DNA from: Trebouxia sp. TZW2008
Lineage: Eukaryota > Chlorophyta > Trebouxiophyceae > Trebouxiales > Trebouxiaceae
DNA: 64,000 nucleotides
Assembly: GCA_002118135.1 (NCBI GenBank)
Contig: BDIU01000219.1
Coordinates: 144,650-208,649 of the forward strand
Direction of reading: 5' to 3'
Shown here: positions 10,131-21,782 of the stretch, piece after piece
Layout of the letters: each line of letters starts with the position of its first letter
How positions within the stretch are numbered: the first letter of the stretch is position 1
Notes under the pieces: model-generated
Seen by the model: only the letters and a program-made list of their open reading frames with translations
Databases searched by the model: none
Told to the model about the DNA's origin: nothing
Position numbers and translations under genes: made by a program

Positions 10131-13100
10131 GGGCAGCGGGAACTTTACTGTCCGTCATAGGCACGCTGGCGCTGATGATCTGCTGCCCGATGTTCGCGAT
10201 CTACATGTGGGTTTCTGTCTGAGCGCTGCAGGACTTTGCCAACGGTGAACCTGTCGATACCGATCACCCTTCAATCTTTTCTTCAGCTCTTCTTAGCCCG
10301 CAGGTGGTTCACCTTTACCCAGCTCGACGGCTCTTTGAAGAAGTTTGTAGGCTTCGCCCAGACCGAGGGTTTCCAAGGTCTCTGGCAGGCGTGGCCACAG
10401 CCTAGCCTTGAGGCATGGGTCACCTTAGTCTGTTTTGGTCTGTTTGAGGCTGCACTACAGCGCTTTGTGCCAGGCAAACGCTTTGAGGGCCCTGTGACTC
10501 CCAACGGCAACATCCCTGTCTACAAGGTAAATGCAACCAGGCTATATATTTGCTTGACATGTTCTGCCAGCTCTCACGAACTTGTACAAGCTTCTCTCCT
10601 GTGCTGCAGGCCAATGGTATCAGCTGTTACTTCATCACATTGGCAGCTTTCTTTACTGCATGGAGGTACGAGTCAGCACATTACAGGTTATGCAGCAACA
10701 AACAGTCACCTGCTGCATACATGCCATGCAAACGCTTGTTCCATCATTACACAGAGTAGCTTAGTACAGCGGCGTAAGCAACTGCAAAATTCACGTTCTG
10801 TGCAAATTGTGTGCATATGCATCAGCTCAGGTGTGAGTGGTGTCACGGATACTGTCATGCGCAATTGACCTTTGAGTCCCATACAGAGATGCATAGCACA
10901 AAGAAGTAGCTCTTTGAAGCGTCCGTAAGCATTTATTCTCATATGGCTGCAGAACATAAGACCAGTCTTCTCTGTGCGCAAGCTGATGCAACTCACACAC
11001 ATTGCATCTTGCAATGTAGGAGCGGGTTGTGGAACCCTGGCAGGGTATATGACCTGTTTGGTGAGATGCTGGCAGCTCTCAACACCTTCAGTCTGATCTT
11101 CTGTGTCTTCTTGAATGTCAAGGTGAGTCTCTTTCTCATATATGCTGCCAGTGCATGCAGCCTGCATAGGCACAACAGATCAAACTGACTGGGCTGCAAA
11201 GAGCACGCTATTAGAAGCAAGTCTCCTGCTCAAGAGCCAAGTAGTACATTTGACAGCAGTAACACTGAGGACGTACCAAAGCGTCTTCAGGCACACATGC
11301 CTGCAAGGCCAAGATCCTCTCCACAGTCTTGCTTCTTTGTTGGTGCCCGATGTCAACACAATGCCTGAGCACAGCTTGGCCTATGATCGATGCAAATCCA
11401 AAGCTGGCATGTCCTTGTAACCTTTGCAGATGTGCCAGCTTGTTGTTCTGTGATTGTCGCTCATGCAAGTTGCCATGACATCTGACATTGCTGCAGGGAC
11501 AGTTGATTGCTTCTGTACGTATTCAGTTGGGCCTGCTGAGCCTTGCCCAGCCCGCGTTTCTAATGAATGAATGGATGATTTGCTGCAGGGGTATGTAGCG
11601 CCTTCCAGCTCAGATTCAGGCAGCACAGGCAGCTTCATCTACAACTTCTTCTGGGGTAAGCTGTGCATCTGCCATGCAAACATTGATTGGGGAAAGCAAA
11701 TGGCAACAAGCTTTGTCCTTACATTATGCATGCCATACAAGTGTTGTCTGAGGATAGCAAAGGTTCAGAAACTGCGTCGCATTCTGGCAACATGACGCAC
11801 CTGAATCAAACCGTCATGACCAGCTCAGTAAGCTCTGATGCACGTTGGTGCAATGGTTGTCAACCTGCCTGTGCACATGTGCTTCAGCATGTCAAACAGA
11901 TCAAATGGAATGTATAGCATGCTGTTTGAGCAGGCCCAGTTCTGTCAGACAACGTTCATCAAAGTTGCAGCAGCACTTTACCCAGACTGCAGCTGTCTTA
12001 CCGCCTGCCTAGTCATGAAACATCAGTCAATGTCATGTCAGCAGGTTGCCAGACCCTGCTTTGCTTTTTGTGCCATTGAGCTGACTCTGTCATAAAGGTC
12101 ATGAGCATGCAGACAACATATCCTTGGTTTGCAGCAAAGAGGTTGTCTTAAGCATGCAGACAGCCTTAAATCATACTGGCCTTTGCATGGAAGGTCACAT
12201 TGTCAGATGCTTGGGATGTGTCACAACATGCCTGTTACCTTTAGCAGTGCGCTTCTGCAGTAGCTGCTGGTCGATTGCAGCTCCTATCCACCTCAGCTCT
12301 TTCTTAGCAGTGAAGTCGCACGTGTCTTTGCCAAGTCCTCTCAGCTGCGTCGCCAAACCCAAGAAAGCTTTGACCTCAGTGTTGAGATCATGTTTGCAAT
12401 TGTCGACATTAAGTCAGCTGCTGCAACAGCTTTGCAGACAGCTGAAACAGGTAACAGGAATTCATCAGCGAAGCTGTTACGGCCCTATTGTCCAAGCTGA
12501 GGCTGTGCTTGCAGTTGGTGGAAGCAGGTCAACTGAGCTTTAGGCTTTGAACCTGCAGATAAGATAGCTACGCAGTGTCAGCAGTTTTGATATGCTTGTA
12601 CAGAAAGACATGCAAGGACTGGCTCTTGTCCTATGTGTCAGCTGAGCAATTGGCTTCTGCAGTAGCTGCTGGTAGGCAGGTTTGTTCAAGTCAAGTCCAA
12701 TTTCAGCTCTGCAATCAGAGCCAAAACAGCTTTGGTTGCATGGCTGCACTTGGACTCTGCTTGCATTTGCCGGCAACAAGTCAGCTGCTGCAAAGCTGAA
12801 TGATCAGCTGCAACAGGTACATCATCAGTGAAGCTGTGACAGCCCTGTTGTCCAAGCTGAGAAATGACCATGCTTGCAGTTGCTGGAAACAGGTCAGCTG
12901 CGCTTCAGGTCTTGAAAAGGCAGCCAAGACAGACATGCAGCATGTCAGCAGTCATGGCATGCTTGTGTAGAGGGGCACACAAGCATTGGTTCTTGCCCTT
13001 CCGCACTCAAATGCACGTGTCAGCTGAGCACTGGCTTCTGCAGTAGCTGGTCAACTGCAGGACTGGTCAAGTCCTTTCTCAGCTCTGAATACAAAGCAAC

Positions 13101-16100
13101 AACAGCTTTGATTCCAGGGTTGGGAAGGGACTTTGCTTGCAGCTGCTTGCAGCGGGCCAGCTGCTGCAAAGGCTGCATGAACTGCTGAAACAGGCATTTC
13201 AGCCAAGCTGTCTTGGCTCCGACTTTAAGCGTGAGAAAAGACTGTGCTTGCAGTTGCTGGCAACATGTCAGCTACGCTTCAGGCTCCCAAGTTGCAACCA
13301 AGATGCTCACACATTGTGTCAGTATTTCTGACATTCAGGACCAAGGGGCATGCAAGGTCTGGCTCTTGCCCTTCTGCACTCAAATGTGTATATGGGCTGT
13401 CAGCTTTTGCAGCAGCTGGTGATCTGCAGGAATTGTCAAGTGAAGTCCTGTGTTGGCTCTGAGATCAGAGCAAAAGCAGCATTGACATTAAGAGTGAAAC
13501 AGGACTGTGCTTGTAGCTGCCAGCAATACACCAGCTGCTGCAAAAGCTGCATGAACCGCCAAAACCGGCACTTCAGTATCAGATCTGTCTTAGCTCTGAA
13601 GACAGACAACCGTGCTTGCATTTGTCAGGGACAAGTCAGCTGTGCTTCAGGCTTGAAAGCGCAGGCAAGACAGACATGCAGCATGTCAGAGTTATGGCAC
13701 GCAGGTGTGTCAGCAACTGTGGCATCCTTGTGCACCAAGGGGCACGAAAACATTGGCTCTGCCCTTCTGCGCTCAAATATATCAGCTGAGCAATTGGCTT
13801 TTGCAGCAGCTGGTCAAATGCAGTGCTGGTCAAATCTAGTCTTTGCTCTGCTCTGAACTCAGAGCCAAATCAGCTTTGACTATAGACTGGAGTAAGACTG
13901 TGCTTGCAAACGCCGTCAACAGGCTAGCTGGTGCAAATGCTGATTGGTGAGAGGAAACAGGCTATTCAATAGCAAAAGCTGTCTTAGCTCTGACTTCAGG
14001 GCTAAAACAGGATCGTGCAGGCATTTGTAAGGGACAGGTTAGCTGCTTTTCAGGCTGTAGGCAGTCATGGCATGCTTGTGTACGGAAGGGCATGAAAGAT
14101 TTGGTTTTTACCCTTCTGCAATCAAGTGCGTCTTTTAGGTATGAATTCAGCTTTTGCTGCAGCTGATCCATTGCAAGACCGGCGAGTCCTGTTTTGGCTC
14201 TGAAACCACAGCAAAAATAGCTTTGATTTGAGGGCCCAAATGGGAGTGTGCTTGTATCAGCCAGCAACAGGCCAGCTGCTGCAAAAGCTGCATGAGCCGC
14301 TGAGACAGGCACTTCAATAGCAAAGCTGTCTTAGCTCTGAGTTCCTTGAGCTGAGAGTGGACTGTGCTTGCAGTTATCAGCTGCATGTCAGCTGCAGTTG
14401 AGGCCTTGAAAGTGCAGTTAAGCCAGTAGCACCATTTGAGCGCCAACAGTTGTCACCTGTGATGATTGCAGAGAGAATTTTGAGTCTTATAACTCTGCAG
14501 TCAAAGCATGCCACAACTGCAGGCGCTGCAGATTTGTACATCCATCTTGGCTGCAACTTCATATCCAGCTGTAAATTCATTTCAAGGATCCTGCCTGCCT
14601 GTACCAGGACCCTGAAGCACAGAAATGAAATGCATGCTGACCCATCTTGCATGCTTCACTTTCCCAACCCCAACCTGACTGTCGTCTATCTCACTATGTC
14701 TGTTCAGCTATTTGCAGCTGTTGTATGCATATGGTCAGACACACACAACTACCCGTCTCTCGTGCAGGCATGAAGCTGTATTTTAGGCTGGGCAAGAACT
14801 TTGACCTGAACATATGGACCAATTGCTGCATGGACATGATGGGCTGGGCCTGCTGGATCCTGTGCATTGACGATCTTACACACTTCTGCTGCAGGCATCG
14901 ATCTGTACTTGCAGACAGTCAAGACCCTTGATCAAATTGCATGCTTTCCCTGTAGGCATGGAGCTCTATCTTAGGTTGGGCAAGAATTTTGATCTCAAGA
15001 CGTGGACCAACTGCCGTATGGGCATGATGGGCTGCGCCTGCTGGATCCTGTGCATTGACGATGTTATATACTTCTTCTGCAGGCATCAATCTGTACTTGC
15101 AGACAGTCGAGACCTTTCATGAGGTTGCATGCTTTCCCTGCAGGCAGGGAGCTGTATCCTAGGCTGGGCCTTTCAAGACAAGGAACAATTGCTGCATGGG
15201 CATGACGGCAGCTTGCATTTCCCTTCTATCCTGGGCTGGGCAAGAATGTCCACCTAAAGTCATGGCATAAATGCTGCATGGGCGTTGTAACTCTCAGACT
15301 TTGACTTCCTTGCATGCTCTCTTGCAGGCATGGAGCTGTATCCTAGGTTGGGCAAGAATTTTGACCTGAAGACATGGACCAACTGCCGCATGGGCATGAT
15401 GGGATGGGCCTTCTGGATCCTATGCTTTGCTGTCAAGCAATACCAGATCTTTGGATACGTTAGCAATGCCATGCTGGTTTCAGTGCTGCTCATGGAGATT
15501 TACATCTTCAAATTCTTCCTGTAAGTTTGTTGGTGGGCTCTCACTTGAGCATACAATCAAATTTGCTGGGTCTTTGAATGCCATGCTGGTGTCACTTCAG
15601 CTTGTGGAGATGAACATCTTTTCCATCATTCCTGTAGTTTGTGCTCAGATGTTGTCTGAACTGTCATCACCATGATGTGTCGGCGCTGCTCATTCTCTGC
15701 TTTGCTGTCAAGCAGTATTGCACTTGTGACTATGTCAGCAATGCCATGCTGGTGTCAGTGCTCATTGAGATCTAAACTCTCGAACTTTTTTTGTAAGTCA
15801 TGTAAAGCTGTCTGAATTGAGTTGTTGCACCCCTGCAATTGATTAGAACACCCACAAGGAGACACATGGCAACACCTTGTAGTGAAGTTGCGTATGCTGA
15901 AGCAGGCCAGCTATCATCAGCGATGAACATCAGCAGCATTCAGCCTGACAAGCTATTGTGCACATTAGTGTCACTGAGCTGATTGCAACTCAGGTCAGCA
16001 CTGATGTCCCCGGTGTCCTCACTCAGTTGACGCTTGGTGTATGCAGATGGGAGACTGGGTACTGGAGATCTATGGACATCATGCACGACAGAGCTGGGTA

Positions 16101-17317
16101 CTACATCTGCTGGGGTTGCCTAGTGTGGGTGCCAGCTGTCTACACCTCCCCAGCCATGTTCCTGACCACCCATGGAGTGGACAGTCTGCCTGCTGCAGCA
16201 GCCATTGCCATCGCTGTTGCTGGAGCAGCCGCCATCTATGTCAACTATGACTCAGACAGGCAGAGACAGGTGCGTGAATCTCTCTCAATGGGTTGCTGCA
16301 TCTCACATTGATCAGACAGAGGAGCATCAAGCAGTGGTCTATGTGAAGCATCTGATGCTTCACATAGATAGACCACAATCGATTTGCAACTGCGCTGCAT
16401 GGTATCTGGTGTCCATCTGTGAAGCGTCAGCTGTTGCATGTTTTGGTGCAGGTGTTCAGAGCTACACATGGTAAGGCCAAGGTGTGGGGCAAGTCCCCTA
16501 GCTTCATCACAGCCAAATACACACCTGCGGACGGACAGGAGAAGACCTCCCTGCTGCTCACTGCTGGTAAGCCCTTGACTCATCTGCGACATGCTGCTGA
16601 TCAGCTCATTTCATGTCATTTCATTTCATTCTAGACGTACGCTAGACAGGCTCAGCAGGCTCAGCTAGGTACGCACTGGAGCAATCAACTGCCTCCTCAA
16701 CTAGTTCGGCCTTGTGCTATCCTGAACCGTTTGAACTGTGCATGAAGGGAGACGAGATTTTTGTGAACTCGTCTGCCAAGTTTCTCATCTGATCAGCTGT
16801 TAGCATTCATTTGCACAATGAAGTGCTTCCTGAACTCTTGCCTTTTGGTCTAGCATCAGCATTTGAGTTTGTGTGATGGTGATTGGCATTGCAGCTTGTT
16901 GGGCAGCAGATATTTCAATGTGCAATGCCCCACCTAGCTCTGTGCTTAGGCTGCATTGTCAAGTAGTGATAGCTTGCGCAAAGCAGCATATTCTGTTAGC
17001 ATCCTTCTGACTTTATGCAGCTTGTTGCCTCGCACATCAGAGCCCATTGGGGTGTTGAAAAGCTGGTGACTTTCCATACAGGTTGGTGGGGACTGGCTCG
17101 CCATTTCCATTACCTGCCAGAAATTCTAGCAGCTTTCTGTTGGACGGCACCAGCCCTATTTGGCCAATTCTTGCCATATTTCTACGTCATTTTCTTGACT
17201 CTGCTTCTCACTGACAGAGCGTTCCGAGATGATAGCCGCTGCCAGTCAAAGTACGGCAAATACTGGGCGCAATACTGCAAATCTGTACCATACAAAATGG
17301 TTCCGTACGTCTTTTGA
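9959..17317 (+). CDS. DHCR7: 7-dehydrocholesterol (delta7-sterol) reductase
   Basis: ER membrane enzyme of late sterol synthesis; reduces the sterol C7-C8 double bond with NADPH (plant DWF5, animal DHCR7). Nine exons (9959-10206, 10304-10526, 10610-10665, 11020-11122, 11589-11655, 15328-15520, 16047-16269, 16452-16566, 17082-17317) join in phase to 487 residues. Family signatures: FTFTQLDGS, PGKRFEGPVTPNGN, YVAPSSSDSGSTGS, MELYPRLGKNFDLKTW, GYWRSMDIMHDRAGYYICW, VNYDSDRQRQ, GWWGLARHFHYLPEIL and the C-terminal SKYGKYWAQYC. Intron 5 (3.7 kb) is the longest in the gene and holds a roughly 370-bp tandem array and decayed copies of exon 6. Of the exon 6-like stretches, only 15328-15520 has the full length and both splice sites in phase. 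Confidence 0.96.
10780..10863 (+). repeat. dispersed repeat family 3, copy 2
   Basis: In DHCR7 intron 3. Core CATCAGCTCAGGTGTGAGTG followed by GTGTCACGGAT. Inverted relatives lie at 1066-1112 and 41832-41905; the 41.8-kb copy also shares the flanking GTTCTGTGC / TGTG segment. Confidence 0.7.
11495..11575 (-). repeat. dispersed repeat family 1, copy 2
   Basis: In DHCR7 intron 4. Minus-strand copy with the GGCTCAGCAGGCCCAACTG core. It ends in an ATTCATTCATTAG tail when read on the minus strand. Confidence 0.75.
12240..14440 (+). repeat. roughly 370-bp degenerate tandem array in DHCR7 intron 5
   Basis: About six units of 345-390 bp. Landmarks recur in order: 'tcagctgagcaattggctt', 'ctgcagtagctggt', 'tcagctctga...cagagc', 'acaagtcagctgctgcaaa', 'aagctgtctta' and 'ctcaaatg'. 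Unit starts are near 12240, 12640, 13018, 13390, 13780 and 14125. Reading frames in both strands are broken at different places in each unit, so it is not a conserved coding repeat. Confidence 0.7.
14769..15300 (+). repeat. four upstream head copies of DHCR7 exon 6
   Basis: Copies start at 14769, 14957, about 15145 and about 15226. The first two keep the acceptor and LGKNFDLK/N...MMGWACWILC; the last two are eroded. The first two are 188 bp apart. None contains the second half of exon 6. Confidence 0.9.
15560..15800 (+). repeat. two downstream tail copies of DHCR7 exon 6
   Basis: Positions about 15573-15642 and 15700-15800 repeat the exon's 3' part (SNAMLVS..., LCFAVKQY) followed by a donor-like gtag or gtaagt. 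Confidence 0.88.
16334..16376. repeat. imperfect hairpin in DHCR7 intron 7
   Basis: A 19-base arm (gtggtctatgtgaagcatc) is followed after a minimal loop by its reverse complement, broken by one 4-base insertion. Confidence 0.85.
16606..16735 (+). repeat. dispersed repeat family 1, copy 3
   Basis: In DHCR7 intron 8. Begins with ATTTCATTTCATTC, then GCTAGACAGGCTCAGCAGG and TAGGTACGCACTGGAGCAAT. Longest copy with the 29.6-kb one; they diverge after the CCTGAACC / CCTAAACC segment. Confidence 0.8.
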
Positions 17318-18157
17318 GCGAACACTCCAGAGGCTGAGCAGGTTTGCAATTCTTTTCATAGAGATTTGCAGCAGCTGAGCTGACACATGCATTGTTTAGG
17401 AGGGGTTTGAGCTGCAGCGTAGTCAGATGAAATGTCTCTTGAGCGAAGAGATGCAGAGTCCATATTCTTTTGCGCAGTTGATAATGGCATTACTGAGCAT
17501 GCAAGCACAACATTGTAGCATGCGTTTGCAGGTCCATTGTATGTGCTATTCTATGCTGATGAATTTGCCTTGTGATGTCTAGATTGCTTCTAGTTAGCAC
17601 AATCAGATAGACAGAGGGGCTTGTCTGTATTACTGGCCTGCTTTCATTACTAGCCTGGGCCTGGAAAAAACATACTGAACTGTCCCGTCAAGGGCTGTGT
17701 GATCTTTGCATGTCGTGCCACAGCTCATCGTGTCTTGCATGAGTCTGTTTTCTCTTTTAGCAGTCTGCAGTGCATGCATTGCAACTGCCACTGCACCTTG
17801 TCATAAGCGGACTTAAGCTCCGCAAAGCGTAGACGCAATTGAGCTCGGCGGTGCCTGTGCTTGTCAATGACGTGCTGAAGCACAAAGGTCTGATAAATGG
17901 TGCTGTGCTCTCGTTTGTAGGCTGTAGACACCTGCATGGCAAAGTCCAAGGTTGTTCAAACATGGTCAACGCCAGATAATGTTTAGATGCCGTCCCGCTT
18001 AATCACTGCCAGAAGGCAAACACGGCCGAAGATAGCACGGCATGATGTCGTGCAAATGAGCGAAGCACAGTATAGCATTGGTAGGCCGCCTAAATTGCTC
18101 ACAGCGGGCTGGCCCTGTGTCGCGCTTCGAATTCTACGTTCGAGTGATCAAGCCAGT
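17318..18157. other. intergenic between DHCR7 and Kir channel
   Basis: Holds the DHCR7 3' flank, the LINE relic at 17725-17960 and, at about 17980-18130, a short CpG-rich block at the Kir 5' end. No other gene is supported. Confidence 0.55.
17725..17960 (-). mobile_element. LINE reverse-transcriptase relic
   Basis: The minus-strand frame reads REHSTIYQTFVLQHVIDKH followed by a basic stretch and a block of the FxxxKSAYDKVQW type. This matches the layout of non-LTR retrotransposon RT (the 'RSTxDxxFxLxxxIxK' segment, then 'FVDFKKAFDxVxW'), with the usual FVD replaced by FAE. Only about 75 residues remain, without the YADD catalytic block. Identification is from memory of the family pattern. Confidence 0.55.
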
Positions 18158-21100
18158 ATGGCTGATACAAAGCGACAACCCCTGCTGCAAGCTATGCTTA
18201 GTCCTCAAAGCACATTGCGTCAACGCATGTGCACAACCAGGCAATGCTGCTCCCCCAACGCTGCAGTTATGGCATAACTTTGCCTGGAAGCTCCCAGTCA
18301 GCAAGGCACTCAAAGCATTGTGTATGCAGGAAACATCACGCTCTCATAGCCCGGCGGGAGGGTCTCTCAAAGACCATGGTGTATGGAGCAGATCTGTTCC
18401 ATACAATGTTGCATGTGAGAAACTGCACTTCCACACCCCTGCATACAAATACTATGCTTTCACAATTCACCCCTTTTGCTTTTTACAGATTCCAAAAGGG
18501 CGATTTTGCTTGCTATTCTTTGCCATTTATTTATTCCAGGTAAAATGCAAAGTCAAAAGAAGTCATGTCGGCGCATCTTGCTCCATGACTTTGCTCAAGC
18601 TGACAGGCTGCTGATCTGTATCCGATGCCTGCAGTATGCAACCTTTGGTTTGCTGTATTATCTTCAAGCTGAACACTGCATCAAAGGAGTGAAACATTAT
18701 CTGCACGCTCTGTGGTTTTCAGTCCAGACTTCAGCCACAATAGGGTATGGTGGTGACCTGATCCCTAACCCCTCCTGCTCTGTCACCAACGCCCTAGTCA
18801 CCTGCCAAGTCATCATCAGCCTACTGACAGATTACTCAATGCTGGGTATCGTCTTCACGCGATTCTCAAATCCAACCTCAAGAGTTTCCACAATCCGCTT
18901 CAGCAAGCAAATGGCCATGACAAACAAGAATGGCCTTTGGCACCTCACATTCCGTGTTGCAAACATCCGAAAGCACCAGATTTTGCGACCAGAGATTCGT
19001 ATTCTGTTGCTGCGATTCAACTCCAGACACCCAGATGCCGATGATGCTGGGTACTTACACCAGGTGTAGTGAGATCTCCCATGTACAATGATAGCATTCA
19101 GTATTGTGGAAGAATTGTGGCTGTGACTGCTTGCCCAGTTGAGCTCAAAAAAGCTGATGTCTTGAGAAGATGTGCATGCATTGACCACTTACGACATAAA
19201 GGTCGAAACACATTGAATAAGTGCACTGTTGCATAAGATGGCACAGATGTTTGATTCAGGAGCTGCCAATCAGCTCCGGGGGTTTGTCACCCAGCAAGAT
19301 CACATGGCTGGGGTTACCAACCTCCATGAGTCATGTCATTGATGACCAGAGCCCTTTAGCTGGCATGATGCCTGCTGACATGGAATCTGAAGACATGGAA
19401 TTCCTGGTACTGCTAGATGGCATAGACGCAACAACCTCAGGAGTGCTGCAAGCTAGGTGAGGCTTCCAAATGCATGCACTTGAGTGTCACATGAAGATGT
19501 ATTGCAAAGCTTTCAGATTGATTGCTTGTTGTCCTGTGGTTGAAATTGCAAGCAATTCCACACCTCAGCTAGTGAGTCGAGTGGATCTGAGGGTGTCGGC
19601 AGCTGAGCTGAAGCTTTCTGAGCTGTCTGCTGTGCTGCCGCTGTCAGTCACGAGTGATAGTGCAGTGATTCCGAGGTGATGTTATGAATGTCTACCTCAA
19701 AAAGACTTTTGATTGACCGCTCCACAGCAAGCGCATGTTGACTTTGACTGTACCACTTCTACGCTGCACATCAAGAGCACATCTGTCCAGTGCCTGAATT
19801 GCAGTAACCCAGGCAGGGCTCAGCTGTGACACATATCAACAGGGCTCAACCGCCTGATTACTTCTATAGCATCCTGCATATCAAGAACTGTCACAGATTG
19901 TGTCTTGCAGGTGCTCATTTCAGCCGTCAGACATCAGACTGAATGAGAAATTCCGGCCAGTAGTGAGGCGTGCCAGTGATGGCATGCTAGCTGTCAATTA
20001 CGCTGCTTTTGACCTTCTGGCCACTACAGGTGACTGCCTCTATATTGACTTCTCTTTGTAACGACTGCTTTGGTTACCATCAAGTTGTCCTCACTCAGCG
20101 GGACCAATGCAATCAGAATGCAGAGATTGGCTCCCAACTGCATTGTCCTTACACGAAGAATCTCCTTACATTGAGTGTCCTTACAAAGGGAAGTTACTGT
20201 ACCACTGTATCAGAAAGACTGCTTGAGCCCTGTATGCTGCTGTGCCTTTGTCTGGGCTGCTGTACAACTGCCTTCAGCAGACGCTTAGGTGTGAAGTACA
20301 TATTACAAGTTGCGTACTTTGCATTTCATGTAGTTTCCTTGTAGTGAGGCGTGCCAATGATGGCATGCTAGCTGTCTCGTATGCTGCTTTTGACCTTCTG
20401 GCCGATACAGGTGACTGCCTCTGGCACCGGGTCAGCAAGACTGCTTGGGCAATGTATACTGCTGTGCCTTTGTCTAGGCTGCTGTACAACTGCCTTCAAC
20501 ACACGCTTAGGTGTATAGTGTGTACTGTAAATTGTATATTTTGCATTTCATGTAGTTTTCATGTAGTAAGGTGTGCTAGTGATGGCATGCTAGCAATCAG
20601 TTATGCTGACCTTCTTGCCATTACAGGTGACTGCCTCTACCACTATTTCAGCAAGAATGCAGCCATATACTTGAGTAACGCACGCTGCTGTGCTTTTGTG
20701 AAGGCTGCTGTATAAGTACCTTTCATGTAGGCTTTCATATGAAGTTCATGCTATTAGTAGTTACTGTACTGTACTGTACTATACATCTGTGTGTTGCGCA
20801 GCTTACTGAAGTCAAGCTGTCCTCCGTAACAGAGTTGTTTTCGCTGAACAAAATGGTTTGTGCAAAATGGTTTTCAGTGCAACTCAAATTCAGCTGTATT
20901 GAAAATGTAAAATATGAGCCTGTTGCAGCACACAATCCGCCAAGAAAGAATATCTTCCCTTGCAGGGCCAGAAGCTTCTGATGATCTGGAGATTGGCCAG
21001 ACAAGTGAGCTGGTAGCATTAGCGCAGAACCCATCTAGAACATATATCCCTCCTGATGCAGACGATGAGCAACATCAAAGTCCTGAGAGAAATGCAAGTC

Positions 21101-21219
21101 AGCAGCGAACGCAACAATTGCAAGCCTTGTGCGCAGCTATTGAGAGAGACGAAGGCGTCAGTGACAACATCAGAAAAGTCTGTGCTGCTTTACAGCACAC
21201 TTTGTCTGCGAATGGTTGA
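18158..21219 (+). CDS. inward-rectifier (Kir-type) potassium channel
   Basis: Two-TM K+ channel with a cytoplasmic Kir immunoglobulin-like domain. Exons 18158-18228, 18330-18414, 18489-18539, 18635-19063, 19260-19456, 19911-20029 and 20966-21219 join in phase to 401 residues. Slide helix near residue 45 (ADLFHTMLH), M1 about 55-79, pore helix, then filter TIGYG at 104-108. M2 has LLTDYSMLG with Asp135 aligning to the rectification Asp of Kir2 channels. The cytoplasmic domain shows GLWHLTFRVANIRKHQI, SHVIDDQSPLAG, EFLVLLDGIDATTSGVLQAR and a QPSDIRLNEKFRPVV strand. The last exon is an acidic, Gln-rich tail. Exon 1 is the least certain, chosen because a donor at 18229 restores phase. Exon 6 has two tail copies downstream. 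Confidence 0.85.
20050..20210 (+). repeat. dispersed repeat family 2, copy 2
   Basis: In Kir intron 6. Starts TTGACTTCTCTTTGTAAC, contains GGTTACCATCAAGTTGTCC and ends ATTGAGTGTCCTTACA. Shares both ends with the 28.1-kb copy. Confidence 0.75.
20340..20640 (+). repeat. two downstream tail copies of Kir exon 6
   Basis: Positions 20343-20410 and 20565-20626 repeat the exon's 3' half (RASDGMLAVSYAAFDLLA) with the intact donor ACAGGTGACTGCCTCT. The first could still be read and spliced at its donor. Confidence 0.9.
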
Positions 21220-21782
21220 CAGCGGACAGCTTGAAAGAAAGCAGGAGCATCATGAAAGCATGTGCAGTCTTTCAGCGGAGCAGCAGCATGCGTGTTTTTG
21301 TTTCATTTCCAGTCTGCAGTGACTTATCAGGACAATAGCTACAGGATTGTGATAGCTTGTCTATGCTATACACTCTGGACGCCCTATCTGAGTGCCACTG
21401 AGTCTTATTGTCAGGCAGGCTAGCTTTGCGCTTATACCAGGTTTGTGGACAAAGTTTGGGCCAAAGTTTTGCCACAAGCATCTGATTCATCAACACGCCA
21501 GTGTGATTCGTGCACAGCTAGAGCCACCGAGCGGAAATTTCTGGTGTGTTGGTCAAAGAAGGACTCATGTAGACTAAGTAAGGACATTGTCTTTGCTAGA
21601 CAGCTGATGTAACCCCAAACACTGCTGTGCTACACCAGGCCTGGGTACAATTGCCCTGAAGGTCGCTGATTGAGCTGAAGCCAAACGATCTAGGACCACA
21701 TTCACACAGGAAGGATGTGAGACCACGTCTCAAGATCTGCTGGTATATACTGTACAATACGATACTTCGCAACCAAAAGAAA
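21220..21782. other. intergenic between convergent Kir gene and gene A
   Basis: Tail-to-tail space of about 560 bp; no gene or clear repeat recognised. Confidence 0.5.

Noticed and set aside
13350..13856. 168-residue frame in DHCR7 intron 5
   Set aside because: Lies in the roughly 370-bp array; the frame is not kept in the other units.
14928..15122. Apparent alternative exon encoding LGKNFDLK in DHCR7
   Set aside because: Truncated head copy: lacks the second half of exon 6 and has no in-phase donor.
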